A DNA stretch of 12,776 nucleotides from Caldiserica bacterium UBA646 (GCA_002299965.1 DBOM01000003.1:1-12776); one strand, 5' to 3'. Positions 1-8,139 are shown, counted from the stretch's first letter. Translations and numbers: made by a program. The notes: a model not told the origin generated them from the letters alone.

Positions 1-1012
1 CTACCAAATCACCGTTTTTAACCGCAAAACTTTTAAGATGCGCATAAAGTGTGGATATATTTGAGCCATGATAAATGATAACAACATTTCCATATCCTGT
101 CATCCATCCTGCGTATGTCACGCTTCCGCTTGCAGCTGCCAATACTTTAGTATTAGTTGGCACTGCTATATCAATGCCCTCATGAAATTCTCGTACTCCC
201 CATATAGGGTGTATCCGCCAGCCAAAATAGGAAGTAATAGGTCCTTTTACTGGCCAGATAAGCCCCGTTTTGAGCACTCTATTAGCTTCAGCGGCCTCCC
301 GTATAAGTTTTTCGATCAACGCTTTTTCTTTTTCAATTTCTTTTTCAATTTCACTTTTCTTCTGCGTATAAATAATTTTTCTGGTTTCCAATGTCACAAT
401 AAGCTTGTTTTGCATTGCTATTTCTTCTTTTAAAACTTCTTGCTGTTTCCATTTTTCGGAAAGGAACCGATCTAAATATTCTTTGTTTTTTATGAGGTCT
501 TCCTTCTTTTGTGCTAATAATTCTCTTTCCTCTTTTGTTTTATCCAGTATTGTTTTGCTGGAAAGAGATATGTATGAGAGGTACGCAATGCGTTGATTAA
601 TTGTGTCGGGATCTTGTCCGGTTAACAATAGTTCCATAGGGGAAATTGCGGTAAGTTTATAAGACAAATTAATAGAAGCTTTAATCTGGTCTTCATTTTG
701 CAGAATATCCTGGGTCTTTTGCTGAATCATATTTTCAGCGTCAGTTATTTCTTCGTTAATAACGTTTATTTTATTTTGTATTACGATGATGTTTGAAGTA
801 ATTTTGTCAGTTTCATTATAAATACTATCAAGCAAAACTTGAGCAGTTTTTTCATTAATATTTGTATCGTTTATTGCTTTCTTTATTTTTTCCAGCTCGA
901 TTTTGTAACTCTCAAGTTTTTTTTGCTCTTCATCCAAATCTGAATACGCGGTATGTGGAAACAAGGCAAGAAGTACAAAAAAGATAAGAAATATTAACAA
1001 GATTTTTTTCAT
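1..1012 (-). CDS. Secreted coiled-coil M23 murein hydrolase, EnvC/NlpD-like (3' end outside window)
   Basis: My translation of the minus strand from ATG 1012-1010 is open to the left edge (337 residues seen). Residues 1-24 look like a signal peptide: two lysines, a hydrophobic core, then TAYS before the probable cut. Residues 25-245 are Lys/Glu-rich and heptad-like, predicted as long coiled coils. A peptidase M23 (LytM) domain starts near 252: FGWRIHP (263-269), then FHEGID with zinc ligands H277 and D281, and YAH with H325. The second half of the HxH motif would lie beyond the edge. The start overlaps the ftsX stop as ATGA, with GAGG eight bases upstream, so it is translationally coupled. 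Placement after ftsEX implies that FtsX controls this cell-wall enzyme at the septum, as with E. coli EnvC. EnvC itself is a degenerate activator; the ligands visible here suggest a possibly active enzyme. Confidence 0.88.
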   Translation of the reverse strand, partial: MKKILLIFLIFFVLLALFPHTAYSDLDEEQKKLESYKIELEKIKKAINDTNINEKTAQVLLDSIYNETDKITSNIIVIQNKINVINEEITDAENMIQQKTQDILQNEDQIKASINLSYKLTAISPMELLLTGQDPDTINQRIAYLSYISLSSKTILDKTKEERELLAQKKEDLIKNKEYLDRFLSEKWKQQEVLKEEIAMQNKLIVTLETRKIIYTQKKSEIEKEIEKEKALIEKLIREAAEANRVLKTGLIWPVKGPITSYFGWRIHPIWGVREFHEGIDIAVPTNTKVLAAASGSVTYAGWMTGYGNVVIIYHGSNISTLYAHLKSFAVKNGDLV

Positions 1013-1878
1013 TTTACTTGCCTCAAAGAAATAACGCTACCTATTAAGCTCATTGCAACTGAAAAAACGAGGAGCACGCTGTAAATTTGTACAGTATTAA
1101 CATCAGAAATTTTACCGGAGAAAGGCAACAAACTTTGAACTACACCGCTGCTCCAGCTATTTATTTTTTGTAGTGCAAAAATTGAAATAGACCAGGCTAC
1201 AAGCGCCGAAAAAAGAGATAAAAGGATGAAAGGTATCTCTATGAATACATTGTCAGCTCCAACGAGTTTCATCACTTTTATATCCATTTTTCTTAAGTCA
1301 ACGGTAAGTGAAGTAATACTCTGGACAGTAAAGATAAATTCTAATGCGACCACCAGTAGGATGGAAATGAATAAAAACCATATAAGATTAATTAATTTAT
1401 CAATTTTTTTTGCTAAATCTTCTGAAAAAATTACCATATCTACTACAGGAAATGTAGCAATGATATCCACTACTTTTTTACCCATTGAGAGATCATCTAT
1501 CTCTACTTTTGCAGTTGAAGGGAGCGGGTTTTCGGGAAGAGCGGCAATAACATCCTTGTATTGTGGGAACAATCTTTCAAAATCTTCTTTTGCTTGTTCT
1601 TTCTGAATATATGTTATATTTTTTACACCATCAATTTCTTTTATCACATCAAGACATTTATTTGTTTCTTCTTCAGTATTATCTAATTTAAAAAATACAG
1701 TGATGGATATTGTGTCTTTCAATGTAAGAGAGGTTCTAAAAAGTTTTCTGCCCACAATATAACTGCTCCCCAATGTGATAAGTCCTATTAAAAGAAATAT
1801 TATCGAGATAGATATCGCTTTTTTACTCTCTTTTAGAATTAAAAAAAATTGCCTTAATATATGTACAAGTCTATACAT
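1009..1878 (-). CDS. ftsX: Cell division protein FtsX, membrane subunit of FtsEX
   Basis: FtsX is a permease-like division protein that passes ATP-driven conformational changes of FtsE to a periplasmic or extracellular murein hydrolase. The protein is 289 residues from ATG 1878. Four membrane segments lie at about 22-43, 163-186, 214-236 and 264-284. A large outer loop between the first two holds the family motif ENPLP (near 116-120). A conserved cytoplasmic stretch, KMDIKVMKLVGA, lies near 198-208. I chose ATG 1878 over the ATG eight codons upstream (1902) because GGAG sits seven bases before it and the overlap with ftsE falls from 32 to 8 bases. The stop is TGA, overlapping the M23 start as ATGA. 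The partner ATPase lies directly upstream and the likely hydrolase target directly downstream, a complete FtsEX module. Confidence 0.93.
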   Translation of the reverse strand: MYRLVHILRQFFLILKESKKAISISIIFLLIGLITLGSSYIVGRKLFRTSLTLKDTISITVFFKLDNTEEETNKCLDVIKEIDGVKNITYIQKEQAKEDFERLFPQYKDVIAALPENPLPSTAKVEIDDLSMGKKVVDIIATFPVVDMVIFSEDLAKKIDKLINLIWFLFISILLVVALEFIFTVQSITSLTVDLRKMDIKVMKLVGADNVFIEIPFILLSLFSALVAWSISIFALQKINSWSSGVVQSLLPFSGKISDVNTVQIYSVLLVFSVAMSLIGSVISLRQVK

Positions 1879-2530
1879 ATTCTTTCTCCACAAGCCTCCC
1901 ATGGCGGAGTTTTATCATCTTTAGTGGACGGCTGTCTACGCGAACAACATAATGAGTTGCCATAATGATAGTAGTGCCTTCTTCATTCATAGCCGTAATG
2001 TATTTAAATACAATTGCAGCAGTATCTTTATCCAGGTTGCCAAGTGGTTCATCCAGGAGCAGTATATCTGGTTTTCCAATAAGGGCCCTTGCCATTGAAA
2101 CACGTTGTTTTTCGCCGCCGGAAAGTTCATTGACACGTTTATTTGCCTTGTCTTGCAACTGCAATGCGTGCAATACAGTTTTTACGCGAGAATTCATTTT
2201 GGAAAAATTCTCTCCTCTTATCTGGATTGGAAGCGTTATATTTTCAAAAACCGTTCTATTTTCCATTAACATGCAATCTTGATAGGCAAATCCTACCTTT
2301 CTTCTCCAAATATGCAAAGGAAATTGTGCAAGAATCGGAGCTCCATTATACAAAATTTCCCCCTCCGTGAGAAATTCATCACAATGAATGAGTTTCAAAA
2401 GAGTTGTTTTTCCTGCACCAGATTCCCCTGTCATATATAGAAAATCGCCTGCTTCAATGTGAAGATTAATTTTTGAGAGTGCAGTTACGCCATTCTCAAA
2501 GGTTTTTACTGCTTCTCTAATTTCTATCAT
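1871..2530 (-). CDS. ftsE: Cell division ATP-binding protein FtsE
   Basis: This is an ABC ATPase of 219 residues, the usual FtsE length. It forms a complex with FtsX at the inner face of the membrane and powers septal peptidoglycan remodelling. All nucleotide-binding motifs are present: Walker A GESGAGKT (35-42), Q-loop Q84, signature LSGGEKQR (136-143), Walker B ILLLDEP (156-162), D-loop GNLD (164-167) and switch H193. The start ATG 2530 overlaps the yitT stop as ATGA, and AGGAG lies about six bases upstream, so coupled translation is likely. It ends with TAG eight bases inside ftsX. LolD/MacB-type ATPases look similar, but the adjacent four-segment FtsX and the M23 hydrolase settle the assignment. 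Confidence 0.95.
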   Translation of the reverse strand: MIEIREAVKTFENGVTALSKINLHIEAGDFLYMTGESGAGKTTLLKLIHCDEFLTEGEILYNGAPILAQFPLHIWRRKVGFAYQDCMLMENRTVFENITLPIQIRGENFSKMNSRVKTVLHALQLQDKANKRVNELSGGEKQRVSMARALIGKPDILLLDEPLGNLDKDTAAIVFKYITAMNEEGTTIIMATHYVVRVDSRPLKMIKLRHGRLVEKEYV

Positions 2531-3438
2531 ATCCGCTCCTTTATTGATTTAAATCCGCTGCCTATCACTTCTGAGAGTTCTGCTACAATTACAAAACTTT
2601 CAGGATCTGCCTCTCTCACAACTTTTTTAATTTTTGATACCTGAGTATGTGGCACCACGACAAGGAGCATCTTTTTAATTTCTCCTGTATACCCACCCAT
2701 CGCTGTTATTTCTGTTACCCCTCTTTTTATTTCACTTAAAATAGCCTCTTTAATTTTAGCAGGTTTCTGTGTAATAATATATACTGCTTTTGAAAATGTA
2801 AGGCCACTCTGCACAATGTCAATTGTCTTATTGCTTATAAGTTCAGCAATAATTGAGTAAAGTGAAATATTGATATTACGAAATACAACGCCTGCAAGAA
2901 TAATAACAGCTACATCAATAAGCATCATTGCTTGTCCAAAAGGCAATCCGGTAAAATCATATATAATTTGCCCAAGTAGGTCACTTCCTCCTGTTGAACC
3001 AAATGATCTGAAGATGATACCTATTCCTGCACCCATAAGGAATCCTCCGTATATTGCGGCAAGAATTGCGTCTGTCTGGAGTTGTGGAAGATATGGTGCA
3101 AATAGATCAATAAACACAGATGAAAGCAGTGTACCTATAATAGTTCCGAATAAAAAATGCCATCCGAGTCTCTTTAATCCGAGGATTAAGAGAGGAACAT
3201 TCATAATAATTATCATTGTTCCAATTTGTAGAAATGGAAAATAATACTGTAGGATTACAGCAATGCCGATGAATCCACCGGGTGCTATATGGTTTGGCAA
3301 GATAAATATGCCAAATCCCGCGGCATATATTGCCGAACCTATTGTTATACCTGCTATGCTTAGCAGTCCAGCGACTATTGACTTTTTAGTCGGTTTTATA
3401 TGCTTTTGAATGCGTAAGATATGCCCATATAAACGCAT
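2527..3438 (-). CDS. YitT-family membrane protein (DUF161 plus DUF2179), function unknown
   Basis: This 303-residue protein has about five hydrophobic segments in its first two thirds (roughly 22-46, 55-72, 74-88, 95-115, 125-145 and 168-186, some short). It carries the YitT-family signatures NHIAPGG (49-55) and FRSFGSTGGSDLL (143-155). A soluble DUF2179 domain covers about 220-296. The biochemical role of YitT proteins is not established. The start lies 53 bases inside the end of prfB. It is supported by AAGGAG six bases upstream, and no ATG, GTG or TTG follows in frame before the first membrane segment. The stop TGA overlaps the ftsE start. Between prfB and ftsE it is most likely just co-transcribed; a link to division is unproven. 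Confidence 0.88.
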   Translation of the reverse strand: MRLYGHILRIQKHIKPTKKSIVAGLLSIAGITIGSAIYAAGFGIFILPNHIAPGGFIGIAVILQYYFPFLQIGTMIIIMNVPLLILGLKRLGWHFLFGTIIGTLLSSVFIDLFAPYLPQLQTDAILAAIYGGFLMGAGIGIIFRSFGSTGGSDLLGQIIYDFTGLPFGQAMMLIDVAVIILAGVVFRNINISLYSIIAELISNKTIDIVQSGLTFSKAVYIITQKPAKIKEAILSEIKRGVTEITAMGGYTGEIKKMLLVVVPHTQVSKIKKVVREADPESFVIVAELSEVIGSGFKSIKERI

Positions 3439-4492
3439 CTAAATCTCCTTCCAATACTTTTTCTACCTGTCCTGTTTCCTGATCCGTTCGATGGTCTTTA
3501 ACCATTCTGTACGGTTGTAGTACGTAGGAGCGTATTTCATGGCCCCATTCTGCGGATTTATGTTTTCCTTTTATTTTTTTTAACTCTGTTTTCCTTTCTT
3601 CTTCCTGTTTCATTAGAAGTCGAGATTTGAGTACTTTCATTGCCATTGTCTTATTCTGTAGCTGAGAACGTTCATTCTGGCATTCCGCGGTGATTCTTGT
3701 AGGAATGTGAGTGATGCGTACCGCAGTTGCCACTTTTTGCACGTTTTGTCCGCCATGTCCACTTGCACAATAAATATCGATTCTGAGATCTTTACTATCT
3801 ATTTCTATGTCTTCAATATCTGCTAACTCTGGAATAATTTCCACAAGCGCAAAGGATGTGTGTCTTCTCTTATTAGAATCGAACGGCGATATACGAACAA
3901 GGCGATGTACTCCGGCTTCCCCTCTCAGTAACCCATAAGCAAAATCTCCTCTAATGTGGAGGAGAGCACTTTTTAAACCTGCCTCATCTCCGGGCATTTC
4001 TTCCAGGAGTTCTACTTTAAATTTTTTTCTTTCTGCCCATCTAATATACATTCGCACCAACATTTCAGTCCAATCTTGTGCATCAGTACCACCTGCTCCA
4101 GCAGAAAAAGACATGAATACATTCAGGCTATCATATGGTTCAGAAAGAAACTGCTCTACCTCCCATTCAGCAAGTAATTCTTCACCTTTTTTGACAAGAG
4201 GCTCCATTTCATCATCCATTATTTCATTTGTCTCGTTTGCAAGTTCTTCCATTGTTTTAATATCATATCGCAATTGCTCTAACTCTTTGAACTTTTTAAT
4301 TTTTTTCTGCACAATGGAATAGAGCTGTGCCTTTTCTTTAGCGTCGTTTCTGGCCCAAAATCCAGGAAGAGAATGTATGTTCTTTAGTGCTAGTTCTTCC
4401 TCTTCCTTTTTTTTCAGTCAGGAATAATCAAGTCCTTTTTCTATGCGCTGCAGAAATACATTGATTCTACGTTTCATCATATCAGAAAACAT
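3386..4492 (-). CDS. prfB: Peptide chain release factor 2, with in-frame UGA at codon 25
   Basis: RF2 recognises UAA and UGA stop codons and triggers peptidyl-tRNA hydrolysis. From ATG 4492 to TAA 3386 there are 368 codons, the usual RF2 length. The anticodon-mimic SPF is at 202-204 and the catalytic GGQ at 247-249, both three residues earlier than in E. coli. ATG 4492 lies two bases after the secA stop with AAGGAAGGG just upstream, so it is the natural start. Codons 1-24 (KRRINVFLQRIEKGLDYS) resemble the normal N-terminal helix. Codon 25 is TGA followed by C, and the same frame continues as LKKKEEELALKN and then PGFW. No frameshift is needed or useful: the +1 frame meets TGA at once. Expression needs UGA readthrough or a downstream start such as GTG 4312, which would lose 60 residues. 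A sequence error is also possible. Confidence 0.9.
4414..4440 (-). promoter_or_regulatory. Possible recoding or autoregulation site in prfB (UCC UGA C)
   Basis: The codons here run GAA AAA GGA CUU GAU UAU UCC UGA CUG. In the classic prfB site a Shine-Dalgarno-like run precedes CUU UGA C, and a +1 slip yields Leu-Asp. Here AAAGGA precedes CUU GAU, so Leu-Asp is already in frame and the ancestral shift appears lost. An in-frame UGA C, the weak termination context used in classic sites, remains three codons on at codon 25 (26 in E. coli). That a limiting RF2 pool would favour readthrough is inference. Confidence 0.5.
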
Positions 4493-4494
4493 AA

Positions 4495-6969
4495 TTAGCC
4501 CTTCCTTCTTTTTTTCAATTTCTTCTTTAGAGCTCTTCGTTTTTGCCGTTCTTCTTTAGAGATGTTTGACTCCGGCGTTTCATTATGAAAAGCTTTTGCG
4601 CTGCTGGTTTCCTGTGTTTTGTCTCTGCTTTGCAACTGTACTTTATAAAGTGTTTCAACCGTATCGATTTTGATTCGCTCCATCATACTATCAAAAAGTT
4701 CATGTCCTTCTTTTTGATAGGCCAGTAATGGGTCTTGCTGCCCATATGCCCGCAACCCAATCCCTTCTTTTAGATCATCCATTCCGTAGAGATGTTCTTT
4801 CCAATTAGAATCAATTGTTCTAAGAAAAACATATTTTTCAATTTGATTAGACAATTCAGGTCCTATTGAAGCAACTTTTTCTTCATAAACTTCTACTGCT
4901 AATTCCGTAATAGAGCGGAGTATTGATTCTGCTTTCATCGTTTGAAGTGCTGCAAGGTCAAAATGTACAGGCCTATTTATTAGGTGCGTGGTTGTGTGTT
5001 CAAGTTTTTTTACTTCCTCTTCACTTATTTCAATATCTTCATCAACATTATAATGTGCGGTAAATATTGTATTAACGACATCTTCTATTATTTCTATAAT
5101 TTCAGTATGAACCGATTCGCTTTTTAGGATTCGATCCCTTTCTTCATATACTACTTCTCTCTGTTTTTCCATTACATTATCATAGTCTAATAGATTTTTT
5201 CTGGCGCTGAAGTTATATGCTTCTACCTTTTTTTGTGCTCGCTCAATAGCGTTTGTCAAGAATTTATTTTCAATAGGTTCATCTTCGTCAACTTTTAATG
5301 TATCAAAAATTTTCTTAATTGTGTCTCCTCCAAAAATACGTACAAGCTCGTCTTCAAGCGACAGATAAAATTGTGATACACCTGGGTCTCCCTGCCTGCC
5401 AGACCTTCCCCGCAATTGGTTATCGATACGCCTTGCTTCATGTCTTTCCGTACCGAGAATAAACAGGCCTCCCAAATCGGTAATTCCTTTCCCAAGTTTT
5501 ATGTCAACGCCTCTACCTGCCATGTTTGTTGCAATGGTGACTGTCTTGAATTGTCCAGCATCTTTTATAATCATGGCTTCTTTCTCGTGATACTTTGCGT
5601 TTAATACATTATGTGGAATTCCTTCTTTTTTTAGCATAGCGGATAATCGTTCAGAAGTTTCAATAGAGCGCGTTCCTACAAGTACGGGTTGACCTTTTTT
5701 ATTTAACTCGGCAACTTTTCGGACTATTGCTTTAAACTTTGCCCGCTCTGTTTTATAGATCACATCCTCTTTGTCATCGCGAATTACGAGCTCATTTGTA
5801 GGTATTAAGTAAACTGCCAGGTTGTATATTTCGCGGAATTCATCTCTCTCAGTGAATGCAGTACCAGTCATTCCGGATAATTTTTCATACATTCTAAAAT
5901 AGTTTTGAAAAGTAATAGTTGCAAGCGTTTGACTTTCGCTCTTAACAACAAGTCCTTCTTTTGCTTCTATCGCTTGGTGTAGCCCATCACTGTATCTTCT
6001 GCCAAACATTAACCTGCCAGTAAATTCATCGACGATAACAACTTCTCCTTCCTTAACAATATAATCAGTATCTTTTTTAAAGTACATCCTTGAACGCAAT
6101 GCCTGATTAATGTGTTTTACTGTATCTACAAATTTTTCCTCGTACAGGTTGTCAATATGGAGTATCGATTCAATCTTTTTCACGCCTTCTGGTAGAGGCG
6201 AAACTGTTTTTAATTTTTCATCGCCTTCAAAATCAACGTCTTCAATGAGATTTTTCACCAGTTTGGCAGCAGTATAGTACATATCGGTGGATGTTTCAGA
6301 AGGTCCTGATATAATGAGCGGCGTTCGTGCCTCATCAACCAAAATACTGTCCACTTCATCTACTATCGCATACTGGAGATTCCCTTGAACTATTTGCTCG
6401 GGATTGATTGCCATATGGTCTCTGAGATAATCAAAGCCAAACTCATTATTCGTGCCGTATGTCACATCAGAAGCATATGCTTTCTTTCGTCCTTCGTAAG
6501 TAGAATCGTGCTGTATTATTCCCACAGTAAGTCCTAAAAATTTATAAATCGGACCCATCCACTCACTGTCTCTTTTTGCTAAATAATCATTAACAGTAAC
6601 AAGATGTCCGGTTTTTCCTTGTAAAGCATTGAGGTACAGGGGAAGGGTAGCAACCAGTGTTTTTCCCTCGCCTGTTTTCATTTCGGCAATGTTTCCATTG
6701 TATAATACAATTCCTCCGACCAATTGCACATCAAAGTGTCTCATGTTAACAGTGCGCTTTGCTACTTCTCTTACAACGGCAAATGCCTCAGGCAAAATGG
6801 ACTGGTCTGATTCTCCATTTGACAACCTCTCCTTAAAATACACTGTTTTGTGTGCCAAATCTTCATCAGAGAGATTGCTAATCTCAGGCTCATAACTGTT
6901 TATTATTTTTACAATCGCCTCGTACTTTTTAAGATTCTTTTTGACGGGGTCAAATATATCTAATAGCAT
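4495..6969 (-). CDS. secA: Preprotein translocase motor ATPase SecA
   Basis: SecA drives export of unfolded proteins through SecYEG. The 824-residue protein is complete. It has Walker A MKTGEGKT (97-104), the conserved TYGTNNEFGFDYLRD block (169-183), Walker B VDEVD (203-207), a preprotein cross-linking region near 220-370 with VDEFTGR (313-319), and second-helicase motifs TNMAGRGVDIKLG (481-493) and QLRGRSGRQGDPG (518-530). The wing/scaffold region includes the WKEHLY motif. The C-terminus is a Lys/Arg-rich tail (KKKLKKRRKG) without the Cys-rich zinc motif that many SecAs use to bind SecB and phospholipid. It starts two bases after the hpf stop with no strong Shine-Dalgarno, which suggests translational coupling to hpf, and ends two bases before prfB. 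Confidence 0.97.
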   Translation of the reverse strand: MLLDIFDPVKKNLKKYEAIVKIINSYEPEISNLSDEDLAHKTVYFKERLSNGESDQSILPEAFAVVREVAKRTVNMRHFDVQLVGGIVLYNGNIAEMKTGEGKTLVATLPLYLNALQGKTGHLVTVNDYLAKRDSEWMGPIYKFLGLTVGIIQHDSTYEGRKKAYASDVTYGTNNEFGFDYLRDHMAINPEQIVQGNLQYAIVDEVDSILVDEARTPLIISGPSETSTDMYYTAAKLVKNLIEDVDFEGDEKLKTVSPLPEGVKKIESILHIDNLYEEKFVDTVKHINQALRSRMYFKKDTDYIVKEGEVVIVDEFTGRLMFGRRYSDGLHQAIEAKEGLVVKSESQTLATITFQNYFRMYEKLSGMTGTAFTERDEFREIYNLAVYLIPTNELVIRDDKEDVIYKTERAKFKAIVRKVAELNKKGQPVLVGTRSIETSERLSAMLKKEGIPHNVLNAKYHEKEAMIIKDAGQFKTVTIATNMAGRGVDIKLGKGITDLGGLFILGTERHEARRIDNQLRGRSGRQGDPGVSQFYLSLEDELVRIFGGDTIKKIFDTLKVDEDEPIENKFLTNAIERAQKKVEAYNFSARKNLLDYDNVMEKQREVVYEERDRILKSESVHTEIIEIIEDVVNTIFTAHYNVDEDIEISEEEVKKLEHTTTHLINRPVHFDLAALQTMKAESILRSITELAVEVYEEKVASIGPELSNQIEKYVFLRTIDSNWKEHLYGMDDLKEGIGLRAYGQQDPLLAYQKEGHELFDSMMERIKIDTVETLYKVQLQSRDKTQETSSAKAFHNETPESNISKEERQKRRALKKKLKKRRKG

Positions 6970-6971
6970 AT

Positions 6972-7487
6972 TTATTCTTTTGGCTCGATAAGTCCGTAAT
7001 TACCATCCCTTCGTTTATAAATGACTTTTAACTGCTCTGAGTCTGCTTCCTTGAAGACAAAGAATTCATGATCAAGCAATTCCAACTGAAGTATTGCTTC
7101 ATCAAGGCTCATAGGCTTCATGACAAAGCTTTTAACCTTTACAATGCTAGGTTTTTCCTCAATCGCTGAAGACATTTCGGGCATTGGCTTTTCTTTTTTC
7201 GTATTTGTAAGCCGTTCCTTGTATTTGCGAACTTGTCCATCTAACTTTTCCGAGGCTTCAGCTAATGCTTTATCTATCAAGGTACCTCTACCTTCAGCAC
7301 GCAATATTTTGCCTGCTACATGCAATGTTACTTCCATAATAAATTGACCACGTTGTTTAACAATCACGACCTTCGCATCTTGAATGTTGTTGAAATATTT
7401 TTCTACCCTACTTATTTTTTCATTAATTCGTGCTTCTGTTTCTGGCAATAACTCTTCAATGCCTTTTAGAGTAATATTTAATGTCAT
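6972..7487 (-). CDS. hpf: Long-form ribosome hibernation promoting factor
   Basis: Long HPF binds the 30S decoding centre and dimerises ribosomes into inactive 100S particles in slow growth. At 171 residues the protein matches the long form. The N-terminal S30AE-type domain covers about 1-98 (INEKISRVEKYFNNI, then the VTLHVAGKILRAEG strand region). A charged linker follows to about 112, and the dimerisation domain is 113-168 (KPMSLDEAILQLELLDHEFFVF and then YKRRDGNYGLIEP). ATG 7487 has a strong AAAGGAGG with an eight-base spacer and lies directly behind a near-consensus promoter. As the first gene of the operon it precedes secA by two bases. The hpf-secA-prfB order is common in Firmicutes and relatives. 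Confidence 0.95.
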   Translation of the reverse strand: MTLNITLKGIEELLPETEARINEKISRVEKYFNNIQDAKVVIVKQRGQFIMEVTLHVAGKILRAEGRGTLIDKALAEASEKLDGQVRKYKERLTNTKKEKPMPEMSSAIEEKPSIVKVKSFVMKPMSLDEAILQLELLDHEFFVFKEADSEQLKVIYKRRDGNYGLIEPKE

Positions 7488-7514
7488 GAGAAAAACCTCC
7501 TTTCTTTTTATTAA

Positions 7515-7542
7515 AGTATATGATTTGCTATGTTTTTGTCAA
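7515..7542 (-). promoter_or_regulatory. Sigma70-type promoter of the hpf-secA-prfB-yitT-ftsEX-M23 operon
   Basis: On the minus strand TTGACA (7542-7537) and TATACT (7520-7515) are separated by 16 bases. The start site would fall near 7508, giving a leader of about 20 bases that carries AAAGGAGG for hpf. I saw no other strong promoter between the following genes, whose junctions are all tight. Confidence 0.8.
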
Positions 7543-7603
7543 AGGGAGACAGTTTAAATAAACGTAAAAAACAAGGACTAATAAATGGCTATCTAAGGAA
7601 AAA

Positions 7604-8023
7604 TTAGAAAATGCTTTTAACGCGTTTGAATATTTGTTTTATTTTTGCTGGTGGTTTGACAATAAAAATAATAATAGAAAAAATGGCAATAAAGGCGGTC
7701 GGAATAAGAATTAACAGTAGATTAGCGTTTGGGTAAACCAATTTTTCAACGTAATAGACCATAAACGAGCCAGGATAAGTCAGAGCAGGGTTATATTTTG
7801 CCCTTAAAGCGTTTTCTAACAAGGTTAGAGGGCAATCTTTTCTCATAATAGCTAAAGCACTGACATATACTATACCAAAGAGATGTATTGTTCGAAATAA
7901 CCATCTGTCCCAAAAATTTTTTCTAAAAAAGCTACATAAAGTAAATATAAAGCCAATCAACATAAAAAGTATCCAGGCAAAATGCATTGTAACAATCATA
8001 TCAGCAAGTACCTTATATATCAT
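7604..8023 (-). CDS. DUF2784 family small membrane protein, function unknown
   Basis: This 139-residue protein has three clear hydrophobic segments, near 9-30, 43-60 and 102-122, and a short basic tail. The motif CPLTLLEN (64-71) and the opening MIYKVLADMIVTMHFAWILF are characteristic of DUF2784, a family of predicted membrane proteins with no established activity. ATG 8023 is preceded by AGGAGAAGGA with a seven-base gap to the start. It lies about 115 bases downstream of the tRNA-Ser gene on the same strand. The intervening A/T-rich stretch shows no convincing promoter, so it may be read from the tRNA promoter or from a weak one I cannot define. No clear terminator separates it from the hpf promoter. 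Confidence 0.8.
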   Translation of the reverse strand: MIYKVLADMIVTMHFAWILFMLIGFIFTLCSFFRKNFWDRWLFRTIHLFGIVYVSALAIMRKDCPLTLLENALRAKYNPALTYPGSFMVYYVEKLVYPNANLLLILIPTAFIAIFSIIIFIVKPPAKIKQIFKRVKSIF

Positions 8024-8139
8024 TAATAGATCCTTCTCCTTTAAATGTTTTTATCTCTTTTATTTTAACTCAAAAAAGAAAACATAAAAAATAATAACTT
8101 TTATTCTTAACTCTTTGAGATTTATTCTTGGCATTTTTC

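Noticed and set aside
68..596. Two plus-strand ORFs in the left region
   Set aside because: They are antisense to the M23 hydrolase, whose full frame on the minus strand has clear domain motifs.
4405..4425. Programmed frameshift at UCC UGA C or at the run of eight A in prfB
   Set aside because: The coding frame is the same before and after, so a single shift in either direction leaves the RF2 frame; the +1 frame stops immediately.
4310..4492. UGA reassigned to tryptophan or glycine
   Set aside because: TGA ends ftsX, yitT and oppF at sensible C-termini, and the long secA frame contains no TGA.
7549..7565. GTTTA-type inverted repeat between DUF2784 and the hpf promoter as a terminator
   Set aside because: The stem is only 5 A/T-rich pairs with a 2-base loop and has no T run.
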